Below, in pieces: positions 22,456 to 30,582 of a stretch of DNA of 64,000 nucleotides (positions within the stretch are counted from its first letter, which is position 1; every line of letters begins with the position of its first letter). The notes under the pieces are model-generated. The model ran no database searches. It was not told the DNA's origin and worked only from the letters and a program-made list of their open reading frames with translations. Position numbers and translations under genes: made by a program. Source of the DNA: Anthostomella pinea (taxonomy: Eukaryota > Ascomycota > Sordariomycetes > Xylariales > Xylariaceae); the NCBI GenBank assembly GCA_963556695.1, contig CAUWAG010000018.1:4030001-4094000 (forward strand). Reading direction: 5' to 3'.

Positions 22456-23528
22456 ACCCAAATTCCCCACCAACCACCCCCCAGCCGAGCGCAAGTACTT
22501 TCACGAGCCAGGCGGCAGCCTCGAGATGGAGCACTACGACCAGCGGTTCTTCGCCAGCCGCGTGCCATACGAGGAGCACCGCCCCGTGCTGCAGCGCCTG
22601 ATACGCTCGTACCTGACCACGTTCCGCGCGCTGGGCGTCGAGACGTGGCTCGCGCACGGCTCGCTGCTGGGCTGGTGGTGGAACGGGCGCATCATGCCGT
22701 GGGATTACGACCTCGACGTCCAGGTCAGCGTCGCGACGCTGCGGTATTTGGGAAGGCACTTTAATGGGAGTACGCTTGAGTATGTGTTTGGGAACGACAC
22801 CATCACCACCACCCCGGGATCCGCGGACTTGAAGAACAGAGATGGAAATGAGGATGTTGGGAGTGGGAGCGAGCTTGGGGTTAAGGAGGTCAACACGACC
22901 TACCTCCTCGACATCAACCCGCACGCCACGGACCCCGGGCGCGGCAACGGCGCCAACGTCATCGATGCGCGCTGGATCGATATGAGTAATGGCATGTTCA
23001 TCGACATCACGGGGCTGGCGGAGCGCGATGCCGAGCGGGCCCCGGGCGTGTGGAGCTGTAAGAATGGCCATGAGTACCGCACCACCCAGCTTTATCCCAT
23101 GCGTAGAACGACGTTCGAGGGCGTCGAGGCCACCGTGCCGTTTGCGTTCGACGGGATCTTAGCGGAGGAGTATGGGGCTAAGAGTTTGGTGGCGACGGAG
23201 TGGGCGGGGTGAGTGATGTTGTCTTCCTTTTTTCTTTTTCGCTTCGTTTTCTTTCTCCTGTCCTCTCTCTGGCAGGCTTCTTCCTCTTGTTGCCGTTTTT
23301 GAAAGGGGGACTGAGCTAATGGCGAGATTGTGCAGGCATCGATGGGCGCCGGAGCTTCGAGAATGGGTCAAGGTCCCGAAGCCGCGGAAGAAGGACCCCA
23401 AGAAGCCGCAGACGGAGAAGGCGACGGAGAAGCCGCAGGAAGAGACGGCGATGGAGGAGCCGAAGGAGGATGAGAATGTCGTGATTAACGTCGAGGAAAT
23501 GGCCGAGGAAAAGGTGGTGGCGCCGTAG
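22268..23528 (+). CDS. LicD/Mnn4-like secreted nucleotidyltransferase-fold protein
   Basis: Two exons, 22268-23208 and 23336-23528, with a 127-nt intron; 377 residues. Signal peptide at residues 1-22, then a low-complexity linker with a run of about 22 Asn encoded by an AAC microsatellite. The LicD-type core runs from about residue 75: WLAHGSLLGWWW, then MPWDYDLDVQV, the DxD-like metal-binding motif of the family, and FIDITGLAERD. The C terminus is rich in Lys, Glu and Pro, recalling the charged tail of yeast Mnn4, which controls mannosylphosphate addition to glycans. I infer a Golgi or secretory-pathway role in adding phospho-groups to cell-wall glycans. Convergent with the WLM gene. Confidence 0.85.
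22373..22455 (+). repeat. AGC then AAC trinucleotide microsatellite in coding sequence
   Basis: A short AGC run followed by more than 20 AAC units within exon 1 of the LicD-like gene, encoding poly-Ser then poly-Asn. Length is likely to vary between strains in whole codons. Confidence 0.95.
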
Positions 23529-23934
23529 ACAAGGAGAGGGCGGCTTGCTTTGCACTCTCATGATACCGGCGTTGAAAACAGCATGTAGCCTCGGTGAACT
23601 CAAATGAGCGTGTCCGGAAAGATTGAACAGAGGCCACCTGGAATAGGAGGTCGGCGTTGGAGTTTGGATGTCTACATATCACCATGGCATATTGCCCAAT
23701 AGTAATCAAGGTGTAGAATCTATAGCGTTAGGGGTATATAAGCAAGTCCGATCTTCGTTGGACCAGTCGCATTGGTTGTCTCGTATGCTATCCGGAACGC
23801 CATCGCAATGCAAGTCCATAACCCCAGTCCACAATGAAGACTCCATGCCCATCGCCGTTTGCGACAACTAAACCTTCTCAAAGACTCGAGATCGCCACTG
23901 ACCTGTCACCAGACATTACGTTAGTGAGCCAAGG

Positions 23935-24966
23935 TCAAGTGTCTCTTGACCCAGAGGCCTCCTCGCCTGACTCGCCCTTTGCTTGTCTCTGCTTCTTCAT
24001 CCGCTCTTCGGCGGCTTTGGCTATGATCTCGCGCCGACTCAAGGCACCTCCACCAGCGCTCGCACCAGCACCGGAGGATCCTCCTCCACCAAGCACGAAC
24101 TCGCCACCCGTCCAGCCGCCGTGATCGTAAGCGACCTCCTCGCTAGACTCGTAGAACTCACTCTCATCCACGCTGTGCCCACCGCTCTTCCAGTCCGCCT
24201 TCGAGACCTCGCGCTCGATCTGATGGCACAAGTCCCAGAACTGGCGATCGTGCGGCCCGTGGACGTTGTGGGCCAGCTCATGACACAACGTGTTGCGGAT
24301 GGTCTTGTAGTCACGGTACCCATCGTAGGCATCTGTCTGTAGCCGCAGTTCGATGACCTCGCCTTTGTTCCTGTTCAAGCCCAGAATGCGCGTTGTGCCC
24401 TCGTGGCTAGACTCGGTGTACGACAGCGGGTCCATCTCGGTCAGCAGGCCGACACTGAACTTGTGTGCGCGCATCGCAGTGCGGATTCCCGGGTCGGCCT
24501 TCAAGCGCTCGAGAAAGGCGAGCGAGCGCTGCGGGTTCGGTAGGTTCGGCAGCGGGCGCAGCGTCATAAATGTGTACTGGCTCTCCTCCTGCGCGCGCAT
24601 CGGGTCGCGGCGCGAATACACCTTCGGAAGGTTGCGACGCGCGGAGGCGAGGTGGACTTCGCGCGCTGCAGCGCTCTGGGAGGCTGCGTTGAGAGATGCG
24701 ATCTCGTCGCTGGACGTCCCGAGGAGCGTGATCTTCTTGCTTTCCAGGTCGGTGACAGGACGGTCACCAAAGGGCGCCTTGAGCATGCCCAGCTTCGATA
24801 CCATGAGTTTCTGCTTGTCGGTCGGGATGTATAGGACATTTTGGATTTCGTTGGAGAGGTCGGTCAGGGTCGCATCGGGGAGCATGTCAAGTGTGTGCTG
24901 TTTGCCATGATGCGTGAACGTGATGGGAACCCTCGGCTCAGTGGCGAGGGCTTCTTGCTCTGTCAT
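23935..24966 (-). CDS. Ubiquitin-like plus WLM domain metalloprotease
   Basis: Single exon of 343 codons. The ATG at 24966-24964 is chosen because the frame upstream has only a GTG. Residues about 13-85 look like a ubiquitin-like domain (PITFTHHGKQHTLDMLPDAT ... KKITLLGT). A WLM domain follows, with the zincin motif HELAHNVHGPH (H229, E230, H233, H239). The tail is Gly/Ser-rich, with a basic helix near the C terminus. WLM proteins are relatives of Wss1/SPRTN, which cleave DNA-protein crosslinks and bind SUMO or ubiquitin; a Ubl-WLM fusion is a known fungal and plant architecture. Likely nuclear or proteasome-linked; substrate not deducible here. Confidence 0.9.
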   Translation of the reverse strand: MTEQEALATEPRVPITFTHHGKQHTLDMLPDATLTDLSNEIQNVLYIPTDKQKLMVSKLGMLKAPFGDRPVTDLESKKITLLGTSSDEIASLNAASQSAAAREVHLASARRNLPKVYSRRDPMRAQEESQYTFMTLRPLPNLPNPQRSLAFLERLKADPGIRTAMRAHKFSVGLLTEMDPLSYTESSHEGTTRILGLNRNKGEVIELRLQTDAYDGYRDYKTIRNTLCHELAHNVHGPHDRQFWDLCHQIEREVSKADWKSGGHSVDESEFYESSEEVAYDHGGWTGGEFVLGGGGSSGAGASAGGGALSRREIIAKAAEERMKKQRQAKGESGEEASGSRDT

Positions 24967-25365
24967 TGTAGCAGAGATGCGCAGGAGGCGGCTCACGGTG
25001 GCTAGCTTTGCGACGAGTGGACAAATGGACGGAGATCAACAGTTGTGTTGTTGAGTAACGAAGAGAAGCGAGAGACGATTCCTACCTTAGGTACCTAGGC
25101 TGCCCTAGGTTTGCGCGTACCAACAGTCTGATGATCAATGATTGTTGAAAGCCAGTGGAAGATGCCGGAAGCTGGAGATAGGCAGCTTTGTAATGGACGT
25201 CATCGCACGAAGGACCGGCTGGCTGCCCGGGCCCCTTTACCATGATAACCTCGTTGACTGCATGCATGGCCTCCCCTTAAAGTGCTACGCCGCATACCCA
25301 CATGCAGCCCTCAAAAGTCACATGTTAGCAAAATTCCAGATTACTAGTGAGTAATTTCAAAATAC

Positions 25366-25687
25366 TGGAATAAGCATATAGAATAAGCACCTTTAGCTTA
25401 ATGTGTGCCTTGTGGTAGCGGTATCCAGAATAAGGACCAGGGTCACGAATGGTGGCTATTGGTCTGTATTCTGGAAGTTGCTTGATTGAAAGAAGGGATG
25501 GGTGGTGTCCCCATCCCAGAAGTAGCTATCATCCCAGTTGGGTACGAATCTGGTACAAATGGGTACCAGTTGGGCTCCAAGGTACCTTGTACCCTGGTCC
25601 GTGACCCATCCGTCATTATGGCTGGAAAATGGGTTGAGGAGCCACAAATGCACCACTCTTTATGCTTATTCCAGTGTGCTTATTACA
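25366..25687. mobile_element. 75-bp inverted-repeat miniature element, copy A, carrying a nested 243-bp element
   Basis: Left end 25366-25389 (TGGAATAAGCAT then a second AGAATAAGCA) and right end 25663-25687 (TGCTTATTCCAG then TGCTTATTACA) are imperfect inverted repeats; the core ACTGGAATAAGCAT at 25364-25377 is perfectly repeated in inverse at 25662-25675. Inside is the 243-bp element at 25404-25646 bordered by AATG on both sides. Subtracting 243 bp plus one AATG from 322 bp gives 75 bp, the size of copies B and C. Confidence 0.8.
25404..25646. mobile_element. 243-bp TG...CA element, copy 2, nested in miniature element A
   Basis: Same sequence as 12920-13162 except G to A at 25458 and 25618, both in a TG to TA context. 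Flanked by AATG at 25400-25403 and AATG at 25647-25650, a 4-bp direct repeat different from that of copy 1. This is a recent insertion into an older inverted-repeat element. Confidence 0.8.
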
Positions 25688-25999
25688 ATTCAACAATACC
25701 GTTCTTTACGGAGACTTATGAGGGTTTAGTGAAGCCTGGAGTTGCCAAGAGTTATTGGAAGGAAGCAGCCAATGATGATGGATGACGTCTGATCGCGGGC
25801 CGCCCCTGCAGCTTGCAGGTACCTCAACAAACCTTAATTCCCCCAAAAACTTAAAAGATTTCCACGTGGAAACACCCCAACGAGCCCGTCAAACCCGTCA
25901 CCTCGAGCGGTCTTTCCTTGCTTCACCTATTTCAATTGAGCCCAGTCACTGGTCAGCCATTGTCGGTCAATTGATACTCAAGGAGCAACACAAAGCACC

Positions 26000-27018
26000 A
26001 TGGCCGAACTGAAGCTGAAGGTGACCAACCGGTCCCGCAAGGGCCTTAAGGGTCTGCCCCCGACCCTCGAGCTGCCGAACGATGCCACCATCGAGCAGGC
26101 GAAGAAAGTCGTCGCCCGCGCCACCAGATACTCCGACTTCAACCAAATCGGCATCTTCGACCCGGTCGCCAAAAAGACCATCAAGGACAGAAATGCCCTG
26201 GTCCGCGACCAGGAGGTCATCATGAAGCACGGCGAGTTTCTCGTCAAGGACCTCGGTACGGACCAAATACCCCCCTACCCAACCAGCTGGCTGACTAGAA
26301 TGATTCAACAGGGCCTCAGATCTCCTGGCGAGCCGTCTACGTCACCGAATACGTCGGGCCGCTGCTCTTCCACCTGCTCTTCGTCAGTGTGCGCAATACC
26401 CTCTACCCGGCCGTATACCCATACATCAAGTCCCTCGTGCCGGCACCCGCCTCCACCGACGGCGCTCTCTCGTTCACGCAAAAGACGGCCTTCGCTATGA
26501 TCATGGCGCACTTCATCAAGCGCGAGCTCGAGGTCTCATTCGTGCACAAGTTCTCGGCCAATACGATGCCGGCGGCCTACATCGTGCGCAACTCCTTCTT
26601 CTACTGGGTGGCCGCAGGCCTGTTGGGCGCCCTCGAGATCTACGCGCCCTTCTCGCCTGCCGCGCTGGCCCGCACCCGCGCCATCGACTACCTGGGCCTC
26701 GCGCTGTACTTTTTTGGCCAGTACGGCACCGCCCGCGTCCACTGGTACCTGGCCTCGCTGCGCAAGCCCGGCGAGACGGCCCGCAAGATCCCGCGCGGCA
26801 ACGGCTTCGAGCTCGTCACGTGCCCCAACTACATGTTCGAGGTGATCGCCTGGATCGGCATCATCCTCGTCACGCGCAGCCCCACACTCGTCGTGTTCAT
26901 CGCTATTGGCATCTACTACATGTATATCTGGGGTGTCGGCAAGGAGAAGGCGTACCGCAAGGAGTTCGGCGACAAGTACAAGAAGAAGCGCTACGTCATG
27001 CTGCCTGGTCTGCTCTAG
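26000..27018 (+). CDS. tsc13: Very-long-chain enoyl-CoA reductase (Tsc13 family)
   Basis: Two exons, 26000-26255 and 26312-27018, with a 56-nt intron; 320 residues. Residues 1-85 form the ubiquitin-like N-terminal region usual in this family (MAELKLKVTNRSRKGLKGLP). The rest is a multi-pass membrane protein with the C-terminal steroid 5-alpha-reductase-like domain: AHFIKRELEVSFVHKFSANT, PRGNGFELVTCPNYMFEVIAW and YRKEFGDKYKKKRYVMLPGLL are strongly diagnostic. Tsc13 carries out the last reduction of the ER fatty acid elongation cycle, supplying very long chains for sphingolipids. Divergent from the WLM gene. Confidence 0.95.
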
Positions 27019-27266
27019 GCTGTGTGTGTGCATTGAGCAAGGACTGACGCCGTGTTCGTGCGAGGCTACGGAAGGAATCTTAGAACTGGGGTATTGGAGG
27101 ATATGAACGTAGACGTCCGCCTTCGAAAAGGCTCATATCATAAGGTACACAAAACCATAATTGTTAAGCTATTAATAGAACCGACTTTTATAGACTTTGT
27201 CCTAAATGTCCGTTCCATGATATAACGAACCCTTAAGAATTCTCCGTACACGTAGTAATTGAAGTT

Positions 27267-27342
27267 TGGAATAATCATACTGGAATAAGCATAGAGCGTG
27301 GCATACTAGAATATGAGTGCTTATTCTAGGGTGCTTATTCCA
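27267..27342. mobile_element. 76-bp inverted-repeat miniature element, copy B
   Basis: Ends 27267-27291 and 27318-27342 are 25-bp inverted repeats matching at 21 of 25 positions, each made of two GGAATAA-type subrepeats, around a 26-bp centre. Lies about 250 bp downstream of the TSC13 homologue. No clear target duplication. Confidence 0.75.
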
Positions 27343-27398
27343 CTGTCTATATACTATCAAGGGGGGCGCTTTCAAGGTAAGACGAAATAAAGTAGCTG

Positions 27399-27640
27399 CT
27401 AAGCTGGATCAACGAGGTCAGTCCCCGAGGCAGTGTTGCTGTCGCCGGGGCCCTCGGATGGCATGTTGAAGTTCATGTATGGAGACCAGAACCACAGTTT
27501 GGATTCCGTCTGCTCCTTATTGGCCCCAGGCTCGCAGTACCGGTGCCCCTTGTAGGTAGGTCTCTTGGAGGCCCCGGCCAGAACAAGACCGTTTCCCACA
27601 CGAAGGCCGGAAACAATATTACTCCATCGTGGGAATGGGC
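27399..27640 (-). pseudogene. Fragment of a secreted hydrolase-like gene (possible SGNH/GDSL type)
   Basis: An open frame on the minus strand ending at a stop at 27399, with no good ATG. The product reads NGLVLAGASKRPTYKGHRYC, then EPGANKEQTESKLWFWSPY and a Gly/Asp-rich tail. The GHRxCEPG...WF pattern recalls C-terminal parts of fungal SGNH-type lipases/esterases, but that is a weak family guess. It sits between two mobile elements and lacks an N-terminal half, so it is probably a remnant. Confidence 0.4.
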
Positions 27641-27717
27641 CGGCACGTAAAAGTATCTTAACTTCTAGTCTTTGATAGATGATGTTTAAACGGCTGATGT
27701 AAGTGCGCAAGCCATTT

Positions 27718-27732
27718 TACTCTTATTAATGC
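27718..27732 (+). repeat. Target site duplication, left copy
   Basis: TACTCTTATTAATGC, identical to 27942-27956, directly abutting the 5' end of the truncated LINE. Confidence 0.9.
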
Positions 27733-27941
27733 CCCGATAGATAGCCTTCCTTGAAGGACCAGATGGATGACCCCAAGGTCATACCGCCGCAACAACGGGG
27801 ATGGGCCCGTGAGCGGGACTGACTGTACTTATTATCTTGAGACCTCCACAACCCTGCGATGCAGAGGCTCTGGGAGGCGTGGTTTGCACTACTGAGGAGC
27901 TACCCCCCACGTTAAAAACAAAACAAACAAACAAACAAACA
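27733..27941 (+). mobile_element. 5'-truncated LINE copy (3' UTR only) with CAAA tail
   Basis: Closely similar to the reverse complement of about 4354-4160, the 3' end of the Tad-like LINE: both contain GACCAGATGGATGACCCCAA, GCGGGACTGACTGTACTTA and GCAGAGGCTCTGGGAGGCGT. It starts at the last codons of ORF2 (GATAGATAG), ends in a (CAAA)n tail and is bracketed by a perfect 15-bp duplication. This is the signature of target-primed reverse transcription with 5' truncation. Confidence 0.92.
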
Positions 27942-27956
27942 TACTCTTATTAATGC
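27942..27956 (+). repeat. Target site duplication, right copy
   Basis: Identical to 27718-27732, directly after the CAAA tail. Confidence 0.9.
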
Positions 27957-28019
27957 GGGCCTTTTACCCTAAGGGTGTTGCTTATTTATACCTAGCATGT
28001 CGAAGCAATTTTTTATGTA

Positions 28020-28270
28020 ATGGCAAACGATAAAGAGGCTACTTCTACTAGCAGTAACTTTACTGGCGGTAATTCCATTGCCGGTGGCGGCGATGGTGGT
28101 AGGAAACACTCCGAAAGGTGCAAACATGTAAGCCCAGGCGCGGAGGGGGACTTACGGGTGTGATTGTATCGTCTACTCAGAGCCTCATCCACGCAGCTAT
28201 AGATACACTGAACCTCCAAAAGTCTCCCCTCGTCCAGCAAGCAAGAGGCATGTTCATTGCAATGGAATAA
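28020..28270 (+). CDS. Small hypothetical gene, 3' end supplied by a miniature element
   Basis: Exon 1 28020-28127 and exon 2 28181-28270 joined by a 53-nt GT..AG intron give 65 residues. The N terminus is Ser/Gly/Asn-rich; the second exon reads SLIHAAIDTLNLQKSP then LVQQARGMFIAME. The last codons (ATG GAA TAA) coincide with the start of miniature element C at 28263. The original reading frame was therefore probably longer and has been cut by the insertion. Function unknown; the second exon looks like conserved helical protein. Confidence 0.35.
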
Positions 28271-28337
28271 GCGCTCTGGAATAAGCATTAAAAATAGCTT
28301 TGTGGACAACGCTGCTTATTCCAGGGTATTTATTCCA
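28263..28337. mobile_element. 75-bp inverted-repeat miniature element, copy C
   Basis: Ends 28263-28287 and 28313-28337 are 25-bp inverted repeats matching at 21 of 25 positions, extended by AA/TT outside. Each end has the TGGAATAA-5nt-CTGGAATAAGCA architecture seen in copy B. The centre is 25 bp and AT-rich. Confidence 0.8.
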
Positions 28338-28338
28338 T

Positions 28339-28758
28339 TTATGTAAATACAGACAGAGTAACCGCCATTGATAGAAGGATGCCTAAGGGCAAGAACGAGG
28401 ACGAGGACAAAGACAAGGAGGAGAAGTAAGAAGAACAAGAAGGAAGAAGAAGAGGAGACCGATGTGCGTGGCCCTCCCGCGCCTGGCCGTCCTTCCTCAG
28501 CCGCCTTTCGTGATAGAGCGCAGAAAGCGATGGGAGTTTCGAGGATTTGGTAGGCATGTAGTCGTCCAAGGTGGTGGCTGGCATGGCGCTCACGAAGCGA
28601 GAACTTACAACATCTGGCGGCGCTGGCGTTGACGTTGGTTCCGGTGGTTGTTGCTGCTGCGGAGCGAAGTGGCTCTGCTTTCTTGACTTGAAGACTGTCC
28701 GCAGGACTGGGGAGTTTAGTATGTACATAATGGTTCCAGCCGGTCTCGCGGTATTCAT
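28339..28758 (-). CDS. Doubtful small hypothetical protein
   Basis: ATG at 28758 followed by about 140 codons ending beside element C. It contains a Gln/Pro/Thr-rich stretch and a basic segment with LDDYMPTKSSKLPSLSALYH. A GTAAGT and a following CAG inside the frame could be a very short intron. The C-terminal Ser/Leu-rich tail lies opposite a purine-rich tract and may be spurious. Product not recognised. Confidence 0.25.
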   Translation of the reverse strand: MNTARPAGTIMYILNSPVLRTVFKSRKQSHFAPQQQQPPEPTSTPAPPDVVSSRFVSAMPATTLDDYMPTKSSKLPSLSALYHERRLRKDGQAREGHAHRSPLLLPSCSSYFSSLSLSSSSFLPLGILLSMAVTLSVFT

Positions 28759-29006
28759 CCTCTGTTGCCACCTTGGCTTCCAGCTTGATGTCCGCGAAGA
28801 AGAGGAGGAAGACACCTTTTCTTATTTCTATCATGACGAATGCGGGGTGATTATAGCAACCGACTGTGTATCACATTCCATCTCCTATGTACTTCGTTCT
28901 CAATATCGCCTGCTTCAAAATTTCATAATCTCGTCTACTCGTAACTCCCTCCACACCCCTATGTCCCGACCTTCAGAACATTCACTAGCCATGATCTTAA
29001 ACCTAC

Positions 29007-30236
29007 CTAACCTACAGCTCCGGCCGTTTCCTGTTGTCTAAACGCACCCGTTTCCGATGCGCCAGCGGAGGAAGCGGGTGGTCTCACGGTCTCCTCCGAA
29101 GGCTCGCTGGATCCAGTCCCAGTCCCTGGCACATCAACCTCCATCTCATCGAGGAGCGGCCCCTTGCCATTGTCCAACGACGACGCCTCTTGCGAGTCCG
29201 GTATCGACTGCTGACCTGGAACTGAGACTGGGGCCGTGTTGTGCATGTCCGTCGCCATAGCCTCAGTCAGGCTCGCAAGAGCCGCTTCATCGACCAGGGC
29301 CCTACCGTTGTTGCGTTGATCCGAAGCCGGCGGCTCGTCCGTCCCGTCCATGGCGACGTCCCCATCTCCATCCCTCCGGGATCCGTTCCTAGCTCTCTCC
29401 TGCTCCCGCCTATTACCACCACCACCCACACTCCCCCTCCGACTCCCCTCCCTACTCCCACCACTCTCACTCCCCGACCAACTCCCACTACCCCCACTCC
29501 CACTCCCACTCAAACTCCCACTACACTCACTCCCACTACAACTCCCACGCCTAACCAACCTAACCGTCTCCTCAAGCACCAAAAAATCCCGCTCCAAAAC
29601 CTCAGCCCAGTTCTGCACATTACCAAGCTCCTTGATGCGGCGCCCGGCATCGCGCGCCACGGCGGCGAGCTTGTCGTTCTCGCGGCGCAGGCCCTCGGTC
29701 GCGCGCGCCACGTCCTTTTCTTGTTTCGTGAGCGCCACGGCGTTGGAGTGTAGCAGCCCCGCGCGCGATTGTAGCTCGCTGTCTAGCATGTTGGACACGG
29801 AGGCTACTAGGGCGGCGCGGGCTTCGGCTATGTGGAGTTGGGTGGATTGGGAGGGGAGGGTTGGGTTTAGGAGGTTGGTGCTGGTGGTGGTGGTTGTTGT
29901 GGTTGTAGGGGTGGTGGCCACGGCGGCGCTGGCGGTGGACGGGCCTGGGCTGGCTTGGGTGGTGATGGTGGTGGCTGTGGCTGTAGGTGGAGCGGTGGTG
30001 CTCCGGGATGCGGACGCGGAGGCCGAGGCAGAGAGAGACGGCTGGGGTCCTGGGTTTGACGGGCCGAAGGAGGGTGACGAGAGCGGCGGGCTGGAAGTAG
30101 CCTTGGACGCCGCCGCCTGGCTCGGAGGTGACGCCGTGCTGGAGCCCGGAACTCCGGCAGCGGAGTGGTTGACCGGCGGCTGTGCGGCCGCCGCGCTTAA
30201 GGTTTCCGCAGGTGCTGACATGGCGTCCGGGGACAT
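29007..30236 (-). CDS. BLOC-1 subunit 1 / GCN5L1-like protein with long disordered flanks
   Basis: Single exon, 409 codons, from the ATG at 30236. The core, about residues 135-230, is a heptad-rich helix with LHIAEARAALVASVSNML, then RRIKELGNVQNWAEVLERDF, which matches the conserved KEIGDVENWA...IE.D signature of the GCN5L1/BLOC1S1 family (fungal Bls1). The N-terminal 130 residues are Ala/Ser/Thr/Pro-rich. After the core comes a Gly/Ser-rich run with Arg, then an acidic tail. BLOC-1 acts on endosomes in cargo sorting. The flanks are far longer than in animal homologues, which are about 125-150 residues, but this is common in filamentous fungi. Confidence 0.8.
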   Translation of the reverse strand: MSPDAMSAPAETLSAAAAQPPVNHSAAGVPGSSTASPPSQAAASKATSSPPLSSPSFGPSNPGPQPSLSASASASASRSTTAPPTATATTITTQASPGPSTASAAVATTPTTTTTTTTSTNLLNPTLPSQSTQLHIAEARAALVASVSNMLDSELQSRAGLLHSNAVALTKQEKDVARATEGLRRENDKLAAVARDAGRRIKELGNVQNWAEVLERDFLVLEETVRLVRRGSCSGSECSGSLSGSGSGGSGSWSGSESGGSREGSRRGSVGGGGNRREQERARNGSRRDGDGDVAMDGTDEPPASDQRNNGRALVDEAALASLTEAMATDMHNTAPVSVPGQQSIPDSQEASSLDNGKGPLLDEMEVDVPGTGTGSSEPSEETVRPPASSAGASETGAFRQQETAGAVG

Positions 30237-30582
30237 ATCTCACGGTATTGCAAGCGAGCCCCGGGGACACAGGGCTAGCGAACGGCGCGAGTCGGGTTTG
30301 ATGTTGATGACAGTAGTGATGCCGAACCGGTCAACTGGATGAGAAGGTCCGCCGGATGAAACGAAGCTGTGAGAAGGTCGTCTTCAGCTTGAGCTCTAGA
30401 GAAATTGAGGGTTGCATATGCGGGGTTGATCGAGCCCGATTGGATGGGCGTATATCACTTGCATGCGACAACCCCAGCAGCTTCCCTATTTGTTGACTGT
30501 GCGGCACATTACTGGCAGATATACACGTACACGTACGAACCCGACCTGCTGCAGAAGCAGAAGCGAGCGGCATAGGCGGGCA

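Larger units (their letters stand above)
24967..25999. other. Shared upstream region of the WLM gene and the TSC13 homologue, invaded by mobile DNA
   Basis: About 1 kb between two divergent genes. It contains the nested element at 25366-25687. The remaining ~400 bp before the WLM ATG and ~310 bp before the TSC13 homologue must hold both promoters. Confidence 0.6.

Noticed and set aside
22296..23071. Minus-strand frames with poly-Cys or poly-Val opposite the LicD-like gene
   Set aside because: Antisense reading of the AAC microsatellite.
25486..25785. Plus and minus frames within the 243-bp element and its flank
   Set aside because: The same sequence at 12.9 kb gives frames with different ends, and the unit behaves as a mobile element, not a gene.
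29241..30342. Plus-strand frames with Pro/Thr or Val-rich repeats opposite the BLOC-1-like gene
   Set aside because: The minus-strand frame carries the recognisable GCN5L1 signature; plus-strand frames mirror its Gly/Ser tract.
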